Positions 16,420-25,114 of a DNA stretch of 43,931 nt are shown here, piece after piece. Below the pieces are notes generated by a model. The model made no database searches, was not told the DNA's origin, and saw only the letters and a program-made list of their open reading frames with translations. The stretch is from Thiorhodococcus drewsii AZ1 (GTDB lineage Bacteria > Pseudomonadota > Gammaproteobacteria > Chromatiales > Chromatiaceae): the NCBI RefSeq assembly GCF_000224065.1, contig NZ_AFWT01000040.1:1-43931 (forward strand), written 5' to 3'. Position 1 is the stretch's first letter. Every line of letters begins with the position of its first letter. The position numbers and the translations under genes are program-made.

Positions 16420-16770
16420 GTGCCACTCGTAACCTTTTCGAACCCCGAGTACAAGGACAAGACCGTTTACGCCGTGGCGGGAAGCCACACCGAGACGCTG
16501 CTCAAGCTGGCCAAGGAGCACAAGATCCCGGTCCATCACGACTGCCAGGACGGCGAGTGCGGCAACTGCATCGTGCGCGTGTCCAGCGTCGACAGCAAGC
16601 AACAGCGGATGGGGTATCATTTGACCGACAAGGAGCAGACCGTTCTGCGCCACCTCGGCAAGCTGACCAAGGAAGACATCGAACGCCTGGCGCTCGATGA
16701 CATGCCCAGCGAATGGCGTCTGGCCTGCCAGATGATCGTTCGCGACGAAGACATCCTCGTGGAGTACTGA
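16420..16770 (+). CDS. [2Fe-2S] ferredoxin, second nif-associated copy
   Basis: The 116-residue protein shows CQDGECGNC plus a downstream Cys in WRLACQMIV, the four ligands of a plant-type [2Fe-2S] cluster. It is longer than its neighbour, with an insert of about 20 residues (SSVDSKQQRMGYHLTDKEQT) between the third and fourth cysteines. The two are clearly divergent paralogues or separate lineages rather than a recent duplication. GTG start with GGGGAGAAG upstream; an earlier in-frame start would overlap the first ferredoxin. nifQ begins two bases after its stop. This arrangement suggests electron transfer connected to molybdenum handling or cofactor synthesis, which is an inference. Confidence 0.87.
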   Translation: MPLVTFSNPEYKDKTVYAVAGSHTETLLKLAKEHKIPVHHDCQDGECGNCIVRVSSVDSKQQRMGYHLTDKEQTVLRHLGKLTKEDIERLALDDMPSEWRLACQMIVRDEDILVEY

Positions 16771-16772
16771 CC

Positions 16773-17354
16773 ATGTCGACCCTGGCCTACGACCTGACGC
16801 GGGAAGCCGATCGTGTCTTTGCCCGATTGATGGTGCGTGCGGCCAGGGACGGCAATGATCGGGCCTTCGCGGCGATGATCGCAACGCGCGCCGCCGGTGG
16901 CGGCGCGCTCCCCGCCTGGCTGGGTCTGGAGCTGAGCGAGTTTCGCGATCTCATGGCCCATCACTTCCCGGGCGTCTCGCCCGACGTGCTCAGTGCCATC
17001 GACTCGGGTCAGCCGCTGACCGGCGCACGCCAGGACGAGCGCGATGAGCTGATCGAACTCATGCTGACGCATCGCGCCAACCGCACCCTCTCCGAGGTCT
17101 GGATGGCCCGTGTGGTCGCCGCCGGCTGCATGGCCAGCGACCATCTGTGGCAGGATCTCGGGCTCTGGGAACGTCCAGAGCTGACCGCCCTGATGAACAG
17201 AAACTTCCCGACCCTGGCCGAGCGCAACACCAAGGACATGAAGTGGAAGCGCTTCCTCTACAAGCAGTTGTGCGAGGCCGAGGGCATCTATGTCTGCCGC
17301 TCCCCGTCCTGCGAGGTCTGCGTCGACTACCATGTTTGTTTCGAATCTGACTGA
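16773..17354 (+). CDS. nifQ: NifQ, molybdenum donor for FeMo-cofactor
   Basis: NifQ carries a Mo-Fe-S cluster and delivers molybdenum to the NifEN/NifH scaffold. The 193-residue protein ends with CRSPSCEVCVDYHVC, the C-x4-C-x2-C-x5-C signature of the family. The preceding KDMKWKRFLYKQLCEAEG is also typical. The ATG at 16773 is two bases after the ferredoxin stop, whose last codons supply the GGAG ribosome binding site; a longer frame starting at 16713 would overlap that gene and is rejected. The stop lies 23 bases inside draG, so translation of the two genes is probably coupled. All four cysteines are present, so it should be functional. Confidence 0.94.
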   Translation: MSTLAYDLTREADRVFARLMVRAARDGNDRAFAAMIATRAAGGGALPAWLGLELSEFRDLMAHHFPGVSPDVLSAIDSGQPLTGARQDERDELIELMLTHRANRTLSEVWMARVVAAGCMASDHLWQDLGLWERPELTALMNRNFPTLAERNTKDMKWKRFLYKQLCEAEGIYVCRSPSCEVCVDYHVCFESD

Positions 17355-18297
17355 CTCCTCGCCCATCCAAGGCCGGAGCGACCGACTCCAGCAACGCGCC
17401 ATCGGTGCCTATCTGGGCATGGCCGTCGGCGACGCCCTGGGCGCGACCGTCGAATTCCTCACCCCGCGCGAGATCCGGGACCAGTACGGTGAGCATCGCG
17501 ACATCATCGGCGGCGGCTGGCTGCGTCTGCGCAAGGGACGGGTGACGGACGACACCGAGATGAACCTGGCGCTGGGCCGAAGCCTGCTCGCTGCGGGCGG
17601 ACTGGATGCCGTTGCCATCGCCGAGTCCTTCAGCGACTGGATGCGCACCAAACCGGTCGATATCGGACACACAGTCCGGCGCGGTATCAGTCTCTATCGG
17701 CGCACCGGAGAGACCCAGGTCCCGGAGAACGAGTACGACGCCGGCAATGGCGCCTGCATGCGCGCCCTGCCGATCGCGCTCTACACCCTGGGCGCGACGC
17801 CCGATGAGGTCGACGCGGCCAACCGTGTCCAGGCCCACATCACCCATCACAACGCCTTGTCCGATCTCGGCACCTTCGTCGTAATCCGCATGGTCCAGAC
17901 CGCCCTGCTGGGCGGGACCATCACCGATCTGGCGGCGCTCGCCAAACAGCTCGTCGAGTCCGACGCCCATTTCCGCTACGACCGCAAACGCACCGAGAAT
18001 CCCGGCGGCTATATCGTCGAGACCCTTCGGGCCGTCATCCAGTCGCTGTTGCAGACCGACTCATTCGAATCGGCGCTGGTGGATGTGGTCAATCGAGGAG
18101 GCGACGCAGACACCACGGGCGCGATCCTGGGCATGATCGTGGGCGCGCTCTATGGCCCCGAGGCCATCCCCAAGCGCTGGATGAACACGCTGGACAAGGA
18201 GACGGCCAAGGCCTGTCGAGCGCAGGCCCTGGCCCTGGTGCGGGCATCCCCGCACCAGGGGGGGAGTTTGCACGCCCTACCGCACCCCGCCTCCTAA
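17332..18297 (+). CDS. draG: DraG, ADP-ribosyl-[dinitrogen reductase] hydrolase
   Basis: DraG removes ADP-ribose from an arginine of the nitrogenase Fe protein and restores activity after the ammonium or darkness switch-off set by DraT. The 321-residue protein has GAYLGMAVGDALGAT near the start, GRVTDDTEM (Mn-binding Thr-Asp-Asp) and NRGGDADTTGAILG near the end, all hallmarks of the ADP-ribosylglycohydrolase family. Context with nifB and nifQ makes DraG much more likely than a generic member. ATG at 17332 overlaps nifQ by 23 bases. No draT is found in the window, so the partner transferase must lie elsewhere. The last 25 residues are a Pro/His-rich tail of no clear function. Confidence 0.92.
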   Translation: MFVSNLTDSSPIQGRSDRLQQRAIGAYLGMAVGDALGATVEFLTPREIRDQYGEHRDIIGGGWLRLRKGRVTDDTEMNLALGRSLLAAGGLDAVAIAESFSDWMRTKPVDIGHTVRRGISLYRRTGETQVPENEYDAGNGACMRALPIALYTLGATPDEVDAANRVQAHITHHNALSDLGTFVVIRMVQTALLGGTITDLAALAKQLVESDAHFRYDRKRTENPGGYIVETLRAVIQSLLQTDSFESALVDVVNRGGDADTTGAILGMIVGALYGPEAIPKRWMNTLDKETAKACRAQALALVRASPHQGGSLHALPHPAS

Positions 18298-18385
18298 AGA
18301 GCCTGTCGGACCTCACGACGGCATCAGACGATCCCTACCGGAAAACCGAATTCCAGGGGGCAATCGCGACATCGCCCGGACGGAC

Positions 18386-19468
18386 TCAGGGACGCGCCGA
18401 CTCCACGGCCCTCGCCCCAAACCGACGGCTCGCCAGTCCACGCCCAAGGTCGCGCATCGGTCGCTCGATCAGCAGGTGGGCGACCCCCGCCAGCAGGACG
18501 ACCAACGTCGCACAGAGCAGATAGGCGTAAGGCCCCGACAGGGCGAGGCCGGAATCCTCGTAGAGTCTCAAGATCAGGATGTGAAAGAGATAGACGCCAT
18601 AGCTCAAATTCCCGAGCGTGAATGCGATCCAGAGACAGAGGCCGCCCTGGCAACGCACCTTCAGCAGCAGCCAAAAAAGGATGAGGCCGTAACTCAACGC
18701 GGACAGGAAGGAGAAGTAGGAGCGCAGCAGTAGACTCGAGTTGATCCCCGGATCACCTCGATAGGCGAAGAACACCGCGAGCGCCAGCCACAGGACAATA
18801 CCGCCGAGCAGCGCTCGCGTGGGCCAGGGTCCACCCCCGGTCGAACGGCAACGCTGATAGACCCAATAGAGGACGGCCCCGACCAGGAACTCGATCAGAA
18901 TGCCCGGAAGGTGGACCCGGAGGATGGAGAGCAGGTTCGGCGTCGGGGCCGAGAAGGAGGTCGCGCCCGCGACGATCGGCAGACGCAGCGCCAGGAAAAA
19001 CGCAAGCAGGAGCAGCACGAGGCGAATCCTGCCCACCAGGATCCAGGCAAGCAGCGGCAGCACCAGGTAATACTCGACCTCGACCGGCAGGCTCCAATAG
19101 GCCGGATTGAAAAAGAACGCCTCCCGAGCCGACTCCGTGGTCCCGAGGAACAGCAGGTGCTTGAGAAAATAGAGCGGTTTGCTCGGATCGTCCGGTGTCG
19201 CCAGCGCATAGAGGAGTAGCGAGAAGAAATAGAGCGGATAGATACGGAACAACCGTCTGATCGCAAAAGGACGGACCGCAAAACCCCCGGAGAACAGCAG
19301 CGGACCGAAGACGAAGCCGCTGATGACAAAGAAGAGATCGACGCCGCTCCACATGAAGCTCAACAGGGACGGACCGGTCACCAGGAATTTCGAGTAATGC
19401 GCGGTCAAAACCATCCATGCGGCGGCCCCGCGCGCCAGTTCGATGGCGGGATTTAGCTTGGGATCCAT
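18386..19468 (-). CDS. Acyltransferase 3 family membrane protein
   Basis: The 360-residue protein has about ten hydrophobic helices and the start typical of membrane acyltransferases (ELARGAAAWMVLTAHYSKF, with the motif His), DLFFVISGFVFGPLL, and the final LIERPMRD. Family members transfer acetyl or other acyl groups to sugars of LPS, exopolysaccharide or nodulation-type molecules. The acceptor here is unknown. It is the third gene of the leftward set after the SIR2-like and hemerythrin genes, with 80 bases before it, so it may be co-transcribed under NifA control or be independent. It faces draG convergently; no clear terminator was found in the 88 bases between them. Confidence 0.88.
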   Translation of the reverse strand: MDPKLNPAIELARGAAAWMVLTAHYSKFLVTGPSLLSFMWSGVDLFFVISGFVFGPLLFSGGFAVRPFAIRRLFRIYPLYFFSLLLYALATPDDPSKPLYFLKHLLFLGTTESAREAFFFNPAYWSLPVEVEYYLVLPLLAWILVGRIRLVLLLLAFFLALRLPIVAGATSFSAPTPNLLSILRVHLPGILIEFLVGAVLYWVYQRCRSTGGGPWPTRALLGGIVLWLALAVFFAYRGDPGINSSLLLRSYFSFLSALSYGLILFWLLLKVRCQGGLCLWIAFTLGNLSYGVYLFHILILRLYEDSGLALSGPYAYLLCATLVVLLAGVAHLLIERPMRDLGRGLASRRFGARAVESARP

Positions 19469-19548
19469 CGCGGACGCCCTCTGAATCGGCCATTCACCGT
19501 TGCATTTTCCATGCGTTCCCGACCCGACACCCTGTTCCGAAACCGCGT

Positions 19549-19962
19549 TTAGCGGTCGACGACGGCGGCGACCTGCTTGCGCCTCAGATGGGCGGCCAGA
19601 GCGCTGTCCATGGTGAGTGCGTGCTGGGCGAACCAGCCCGGCATCTGCTCGATCACATAGGCACGCGCCATGGCAACCCGCCCGCGCCGCACCTGCCGCG
19701 CGAACCGCTCCAGATCGCCGAGAACGCGTTGATGTTCGGCGCGATGTTCGGCAATCGGGCCGAAGGCCGTCTCGCGCATCATCGCCTCCTCCGCCGCGAA
19801 GTGGGCGTGGGTCTGCAGCACCATCTCCGCGAAGAGATCGGCGAAGCTCGCGCTCGACGCACCGTCCATACGGTTGAGGAGGTCGACGAACTCACGGTGG
19901 TTCCGGTCCATGGCAGGCACGCCCAACAAAAAGCGCGCCTCGAAATCCTCGATCAGGGCCAT
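19549..19962 (-). CDS. Bacteriohemerythrin
   Basis: The 137-residue protein is a single hemerythrin domain. Ligands for the diiron O2 site are visible: His in RNHREF, His and Glu in HAHFAAEEAMM, two His in EHRAEHQRV, and His and Asp in FAQHALTMD. Bacteriohemerythrins bind O2 reversibly and deliver, buffer or sense it in microaerobic cells. The ATG has AGGAGG six bases upstream. It lies 105 bases after the SIR2-like gene on the same strand, downstream of a sigma-54 promoter and NifA site, which suggests a role in keeping O2 away from nitrogenase or in signalling its presence. It has no fused signalling domain. Confidence 0.9.
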   Translation of the reverse strand: MALIEDFEARFLLGVPAMDRNHREFVDLLNRMDGASSASFADLFAEMVLQTHAHFAAEEAMMRETAFGPIAEHRAEHQRVLGDLERFARQVRRGRVAMARAYVIEQMPGWFAQHALTMDSALAAHLRRKQVAAVVDR

Positions 19963-20067
19963 GAATCCTCCTTGGCCAAATCGACGAGCCAGGGTATCGA
20001 TCCGAGGTCCGAATCGGCTCGTCGATGATTCGTTCCTCCGCTATGTCATCCGGTCGCCAGACGCGGA

Positions 20068-20955
20068 TCAGCAGCCGCTCTCATGCGCGACAGGAATCAG
20101 CTCGTCCATCGGATCCAGCGTACCGGCCGCAGCCAGGAAATCCGGGACATCGGCCTCGATGATCTCCACATCCTTGGTCGCACAGAAACGGCGTTCCTTG
20201 TCGGTCGGGTCGGGAATCAAGGCCCAGCCCGCCGGCGAGCCGGCAGCATAGATCATATCCGACATCACCATCCGTTCGGTGTCGCGATTGAGGCTCAGCC
20301 CGAGGAAGAGATAGCGCTTACCCGGCCGATAGGTCTTGATAAAGGACGGGATGGCAAAGCCGCCCATCAGCTCGGTGAGGTAGTCCACATAGTCGGCGTC
20401 GGACGCAATGTAGGTGGAATCCGGGCGCGGACTGCCCATCGGCTTGAACAGGATCGGCAGACTCGGGTCCACCTCTTCCTGCATCACCTCGCGGTAAGCC
20501 GTCCCGTCGTAGGCATGGATTCGGAACCGATAGTCCGTACCGCCGGTCCGGGCGATGCCCCTGACCAGGGTGTGCGGCACGTCGGAATAGGACTCCTGCA
20601 ACTGTAGGTCGCGGTTGATGTCGATCAGATAGCGAGGGCGAATCGACCGCAACCAATCGTGCAAGGGCGCACGCGTCCAGGAACGCGTCGCATAGGTCGC
20701 CTCGAGAAAACGGTGGACGGCGCCACGTCCACGCTTGAGTTCGACATCCATGGCCGCGCGCGAGAATTCCCACATAAGACGAGGCGACATGGGTCGGCCG
20801 TTGTTCATGGCCAGAATCAGACTATCGCTATCGGCCGGGATAGGCTCGCCCGTAGACGTATCCACGGAGCCGGTCAGAGCGCCGGCCCCCAGATAGGGAA
20901 CCAGTTCGCCGCGAGCCACCTCGTTCGCGAGAGATTCGAGTTGTGCAGACACCAT
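20068..20955 (-). CDS. SIR2-like domain protein, nif-regulated
   Basis: The 295-residue protein has SIR2-fold motifs: VPYLGAGAL (about 19-27) for the NAD-binding GAG loop, YLIDINRDLQLQ for the T-x-N-x-D strand, and LGLSLNRDTERMV near residue 220. In many SIR2-like proteins a KxHG motif carries the catalytic His; here the corresponding place reads LFKPMGSPRPDS, so the His is absent. It may bind NAD or ADP-ribose without classical deacylase or NADase chemistry. It is the first gene behind a sigma-54 promoter and NifA site, facing away from the nif block. A link to NAD-dependent Fe-protein ADP-ribosylation (DraT/DraG) is an attractive inference. No membrane or signal segment is present. Start ATG follows GGGGT. 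Confidence 0.7.
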   Translation of the reverse strand: MVSAQLESLANEVARGELVPYLGAGALTGSVDTSTGEPIPADSDSLILAMNNGRPMSPRLMWEFSRAAMDVELKRGRGAVHRFLEATYATRSWTRAPLHDWLRSIRPRYLIDINRDLQLQESYSDVPHTLVRGIARTGGTDYRFRIHAYDGTAYREVMQEEVDPSLPILFKPMGSPRPDSTYIASDADYVDYLTELMGGFAIPSFIKTYRPGKRYLFLGLSLNRDTERMVMSDMIYAAGSPAGWALIPDPTDKERRFCATKDVEIIEADVPDFLAAAGTLDPMDELIPVAHESGC

Positions 20956-20993
20956 CGGTTTACCCCTGAGCAGCGAATGAATTACTGAAGCTC

Positions 20994-21009
20994 AGCAAGA
21001 AACCTGCCA
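20994..21009 (-). promoter_or_regulatory. Sigma-54 promoter of the SIR2-like operon
   Basis: On the minus strand TGGCAGGTTTCTTGCT matches TGGCACG-N4-TTGCW with one mismatch and exact GG-to-GC spacing. It lies 38 bases upstream of the SIR2-like start codon. A NifA site is found about 140 bases further upstream. Confidence 0.75.
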
Positions 21010-21147
21010 CAAAACGACGCGCGGCATGTATTCATGAATTTATCGGGCCGATTCAATCGGCTGCGATCTCCCGTCAATGCCGATCCAATGCCTGGATCGG
21101 AACACATCGCGCGGGAGACCACGCATTTCGTGCAAAGGGGTACGCAC

Positions 21148-21163
21148 TGTCGCAAAGACGACA
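21148..21163. promoter_or_regulatory. NifA upstream activator site for the SIR2-like operon
   Basis: TGTCGCAAAGACGACA fits TGT-N10-ACA exactly. It lies about 140 bases upstream of the minus-strand sigma-54 promoter, within the usual enhancer range. The helicase gene that ends at 21212 runs in the same direction, so this site sits in the gap between the two. Confidence 0.7.
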
Positions 21164-21211
21164 GATCCGTCGCCTTCCAGACCGCGCATACCCCTCGGGT
21201 CAGCCAATCGC

Positions 21212-23119
21212 TCAATCGCGCGGTTTGCGGCCACCCGGTCCATGATCTCCACGGAAGCCCTTGGAGTCCTTGCTGCCAAAGGATTTGCGCGGCCCAGCGC
21301 CCTCGGCCTGACGACGGACATTGCCCGATTGCCGGAAGGTCTTTGGCTTGCCCTGACCCGGGCCGGCCTTGAAGCGCGACGCACCCGAGTCCTGACGGGG
21401 CTCCCAGCTGCGACGCGCCGGAGAATCCTCGTTCGTGGCTCCAGCGGCCGAGATGCGCAACGCCTGGCCGCAGACGAAGACGCGCTTGAGATGGCTGAAG
21501 ACCTCGCGCGGCATTCCGTCCGGGAGATCGACGATCGAATGGTCGTTCTGGATGTTGATGCGACCGATGAAACGGCCTTCCAGACCCGACTCGTTGGCGA
21601 TGGCGCCGACGATCTCGCGCGGCGTCGCGCCGTGCTGATGTCCGACCTCGATGCGATAGCTGACCAGATTCTCGTTGTCGCGCCGCGCCGGGCCACGCTC
21701 CGAACGCGGCGGACGACCCTCACGCGAGTGATTGCGGCCCTCGCCTCGCCGCGAACGCTCGTCAGACCAGTCGCGACGCTGGGGCCGCGGCAGATCTTCC
21801 TTGACGTCCAGCGGACGCTCGCGCTGATAGAGATAGGCCAGGGAGGCGGCCACATCGATCATCTCGATTTCCTGCTCCTGACCGATGCGGGAAAGCAATC
21901 GATAGAAGAAATCGAGATCCTGATCGCTCATCGTCTTGCGCACATCGGCGATGAAGCGATCGATGCGCGACTCGCTGAGCGCCTCGGCGGACGGCGGATC
22001 CATCGGCGGCACACTGCGCCGGATCGTGCGTTCGATCGCCTTGAGCAGGCCACGCTCGCGCGGCTCGACCAGCAGAATGGCACGCCCCGACCGACCGGCA
22101 CGCCCGGTGCGACCGATGCGATGCACATAGGCGGCCGGATCGGTGGGGATGTCGTAATTGACCACGTGACTGATGCGATCCACGTCCAGACCACGCGCGG
22201 CAACGTCGGTCGCAACCAGGATGTCGAGCTGGCCCTGCTTGAGCCGCTCGACCGTGCGCTCGCGCATCTCCTGGTTCATGTCGCCATTGAGCGGCTCGGC
22301 CGCGAAGCCGTGCGCCTTCAGCTTATCCGAGAGCTCCGTGGTCGCGTTCTTGGTGCGCACGAAGATCAGCATGCCGTCGAAGGGCTCGAGTTCCAGGATG
22401 CGCGTCAGGATGTCGAGCTTGTGGAAGCGAGTGACGATGCAGTGATGCTGATCGATGGTATCGACCGTCTCGGAGTTGGAGGCGATCCTCACCTCGATGG
22501 GATCGACGAGCCGTTCCTGCGCCACCTTGCGGATCACCGGCGGCATGGTCGCCGAGAAGAGCGCAACCTGGCGCTTTTCGGGCGCCTGGTCGAAGATCCA
22601 GTCGATGTCCTCGGCGAAGCCCATGTTGAGCATCTCGTCGGCCTCATCCAGCACCAGGGTACGAATGCCGTCCATCGACAGGGTGCCGCGCCGGATGTGG
22701 TCCATGACACGACCCGGCGTGCCCACGATCACCTGCGGGTTGCGCTTGAGATGACTCAGCTGCAAGCCATAACCTTGACCGCCATAGATCGGCAGGACGT
22801 TGAAGCCCCGCAGGTGAGTGGCATACTGTTGGAATGCCTCGGCGACCTGGAGCGCCAGCTCACGGGTCGGAGCCAACACCAACACCTGGGGCTGTTTGAG
22901 CGAGGGGTCGATCCGGCTGAGCAGGGGCAGCGCGAAGGCTGCGGTCTTACCGGTACCCGTCTGGGCCTGACCGAGCAGATCGCGCCCAGCAAGCAGATGA
23001 GGGATGCACTGACCCTGAATGGCGGTCGGGGATTCGTAACCGAGATCTTTGACGGCTTGTTCAACGCCGGGGGCAAGACCGAGTTCGCCGAAGCTGATGC
23101 TCGTGTCGGGGGTATCCAT
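21212..23119 (-). CDS. deaD: DEAD-box RNA helicase DeaD/CsdA
   Basis: The 635-residue ATP-dependent RNA helicase unwinds structured RNA in ribosome assembly and mRNA decay, especially in the cold. Motifs are AQTGTGKT (52-59), PTRELA (about 84-89), TPGR, DEAD (158-161), SAT (189-191) and HRIGRTGR (333-340). A DbpA-type RNA-binding domain follows at about 485-560 (ENLVSYRIEVGHQHGATPRE and the VCGQALRIS end). A basic Arg/Gly/Ser tail completes it. This architecture is that of DeaD rather than RhlE or SrmB. The start at 23119 lacks a strong ribosome binding site but matches the family N-terminus. A very long open frame on the opposite strand is a high-GC shadow. Confidence 0.93.
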   Translation of the reverse strand: MDTPDTSISFGELGLAPGVEQAVKDLGYESPTAIQGQCIPHLLAGRDLLGQAQTGTGKTAAFALPLLSRIDPSLKQPQVLVLAPTRELALQVAEAFQQYATHLRGFNVLPIYGGQGYGLQLSHLKRNPQVIVGTPGRVMDHIRRGTLSMDGIRTLVLDEADEMLNMGFAEDIDWIFDQAPEKRQVALFSATMPPVIRKVAQERLVDPIEVRIASNSETVDTIDQHHCIVTRFHKLDILTRILELEPFDGMLIFVRTKNATTELSDKLKAHGFAAEPLNGDMNQEMRERTVERLKQGQLDILVATDVAARGLDVDRISHVVNYDIPTDPAAYVHRIGRTGRAGRSGRAILLVEPRERGLLKAIERTIRRSVPPMDPPSAEALSESRIDRFIADVRKTMSDQDLDFFYRLLSRIGQEQEIEMIDVAASLAYLYQRERPLDVKEDLPRPQRRDWSDERSRRGEGRNHSREGRPPRSERGPARRDNENLVSYRIEVGHQHGATPREIVGAIANESGLEGRFIGRINIQNDHSIVDLPDGMPREVFSHLKRVFVCGQALRISAAGATNEDSPARRSWEPRQDSGASRFKAGPGQGKPKTFRQSGNVRRQAEGAGPRKSFGSKDSKGFRGDHGPGGRKPRD

Positions 23120-23355
23120 GGTGGGGCCTCGAAGGGAAGGGAGCGTCCTCGAGGCCGACCTAATGCAACCTTTGGGACGATATGCGGAAGTAACAGAGTA
23201 TTATCCGCGTAAAAACACATTCCTGCAACTGCATTCTCGTGACACCCGGCGTCGTCGTACCCTGTCGCAGGGCCCCAAACTCCCTAACCCAGGTGCAGCA
23301 CAGCGAAACCCGGAACAACGCCAAACCAACCGCTATACCCCGACCACGAGGACTC

Positions 23356-23387
23356 CCCGGATTGCGCTATCGCTCCATCCGGGCTAC
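23356..23387. repeat. REP-like palindrome
   Basis: CCCGGAT (23356-23362) and ATCCGGG (23377-23383) are inverted around TGCGCTATCGCTCC, followed by CTAC. A degraded relative occurs at 33022-33047. This is the main recognisable element of the 399-base gap between the helicase and the UbiB-like gene (23120-23518), which otherwise shows no gene. Confidence 0.45.
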
Positions 23388-23518
23388 GACAAACGACGAC
23401 ACGACAGGCCACGGGCGGTGGTCGAAACGGGAACCGCCGCTTGAGCGAGAGGTCTATCGGCAGCAGATCCGTGGCTCACAGACGCCACACAGCACTCGCA
23501 TCCTCAGGAAGTCATCCC

Positions 23519-24847
23519 ATGTCCGAATCGTCCGGCCCCCGTGGAACCGCCGTTCCCAGCAAACGACTGAGCCGACTCTGGCACCTGGGTCGCGCAACCG
23601 GCGACCTGGCCGCCGGCATCGGCGTCAAGGGGCTCATCGACCTGGCCCGTAACCGCAACAGCGACCAGCCGACCCGCATCCAGCTCTCGCCCGACCGCAC
23701 CCGCCGCTTCACCGACCGGCTCGCCCGCATGCGCGGCGCCGTGATGAAGATGGGCCAACTCATGTCGATGGACGGTTCCGACGTCTTCACAGCCGAGACG
23801 GCCGAGATCATGAGCGCACTGCGCGACAGCGCCGAGCCCATGCCGATGAGCCAGGTCGCAAAGGTTCTGGAGTGCGAGTATGGCCACGACTGGAACCGCC
23901 GCTTCAAGCGATTTGAGTTCACCCCCATCGCCGCCGCCTCCATCGGTCAGGTGCATCGGGCGGAGACCCAGGACGGCCGACATCTGGCGCTCAAGATCCA
24001 GTTTCCGGGCGTGCGCGAGAGCATCGACAGCGACATCGACAACCTGGCGTTCCTCGGCCGCTCGCTCGGCATGGCACCCAAGGGCATCGACATCGCCCCC
24101 TTTCTCGACGAGGCCCGCCGCCAACTGCACCGTGAAGCCGACTATGCCGCCGAAGCCGAGGCGCTGGAGCGCTACCGGGCACTGATCGGCGACGACCCTG
24201 ATCTCTTCATCCCGAGCGTGCACCACGACCTCACCACCCACAACATCCTCGCCATGGACTTTGCCGAGGGCGTCTCGATCGATCGCCTCTCCAGCCCGGA
24301 CTACCGTCGTGCCGAGCGCGATCACGCCGCAGAGTCGCTGATGCGGCTCACCCTGCGCGAGCTGTTCGAGTTCGGCCTGGTCCAGACCGATCCCAACTTC
24401 GGCAACTATCTCTACGACGCAACGAACGGACGCATCACGCTACTGGATTTCGGCGCCACCAAACCGGTCTCGCCCGAGCTGATCGAGCGCTTCCGCAACC
24501 TGGCGCGCTCCACCATCGACGGCAAGCGCGAAGGGATGCGTGCCGCCTGCGTGGCAATCGGCTATATCGGCGAGGACGACCCGCGCGAGCATGTCGACAC
24601 CATGCTCGATCTGCTGCAGATGGCCGCCGAGCCGCTGCGCCATCCCGGACAATACGACTTCGCCACCTCGGACCTGTTCGAGCGGGTCTATCGGAACGGC
24701 CGAGCCATGTTCCACTCCGGTGTCTTCAGCACCGCACCCGCACCGGAAACGCTCTTCCTGCACCGCAAGTTCATGGGCTCGTTCATGCTGGCGCGCCGTC
24801 TGCGCGCACGGATAGACCTCGCGGAGATGGCCGAAACCTTCATCTGA
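23519..24847 (+). CDS. ABC1/UbiB/ADCK atypical kinase family protein
   Basis: The 442-residue protein is an atypical protein-kinase-like ATPase. RMRGAVMKMGQLMSMDG carries the KxGQ-type N-terminal motif, AAASIGQVHRA replaces the glycine loop with the Ala-rich A-loop of the family, ALKIQFPGV holds the lysine, and LLDFGATKP is the metal-binding DFG. Members support coenzyme Q synthesis or lipid homeostasis. This one lacks the C-terminal membrane helices of UbiB proper and resembles the shorter AarF-like group, so ubiquinone synthesis is not assured. ATG at 23519 with AGGA upstream is chosen; an open frame extends further left without a ribosome binding site. It stands alone between the helicase and the antiporter. 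Confidence 0.85.
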   Translation: MSESSGPRGTAVPSKRLSRLWHLGRATGDLAAGIGVKGLIDLARNRNSDQPTRIQLSPDRTRRFTDRLARMRGAVMKMGQLMSMDGSDVFTAETAEIMSALRDSAEPMPMSQVAKVLECEYGHDWNRRFKRFEFTPIAAASIGQVHRAETQDGRHLALKIQFPGVRESIDSDIDNLAFLGRSLGMAPKGIDIAPFLDEARRQLHREADYAAEAEALERYRALIGDDPDLFIPSVHHDLTTHNILAMDFAEGVSIDRLSSPDYRRAERDHAAESLMRLTLRELFEFGLVQTDPNFGNYLYDATNGRITLLDFGATKPVSPELIERFRNLARSTIDGKREGMRAACVAIGYIGEDDPREHVDTMLDLLQMAAEPLRHPGQYDFATSDLFERVYRNGRAMFHSGVFSTAPAPETLFLHRKFMGSFMLARRLRARIDLAEMAETFI

Positions 24848-25114
24848 GTGCGCTCGGACCGTCCCGCGCGGATGTTCGAGCAGATGACGGACAAGGAAGG
24901 GGGTGACGCGCATCCAGACCCATGCGCTCAACCGTTCGGGCAAATCGCGGGCGCCGCGCAGGTCGGCCAATGGCGTCGAACGGATTCGGCGGCAAGGCCT
25001 GTACGCCATCCCCATCCTCCGCCCAAGACTCGCGATTCACACAATATAATGGGGGTATCTCGCCGGACCCAGTGCGCAACCCTCGGTCGGCGCTATTGAT
25101 ATAGAGTAGCGACC

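Noticed and set aside
21077-23212. A 711-codon plus-strand frame
   Set aside because: Antisense to the DEAD-box helicase, whose full motif set is on the minus strand.
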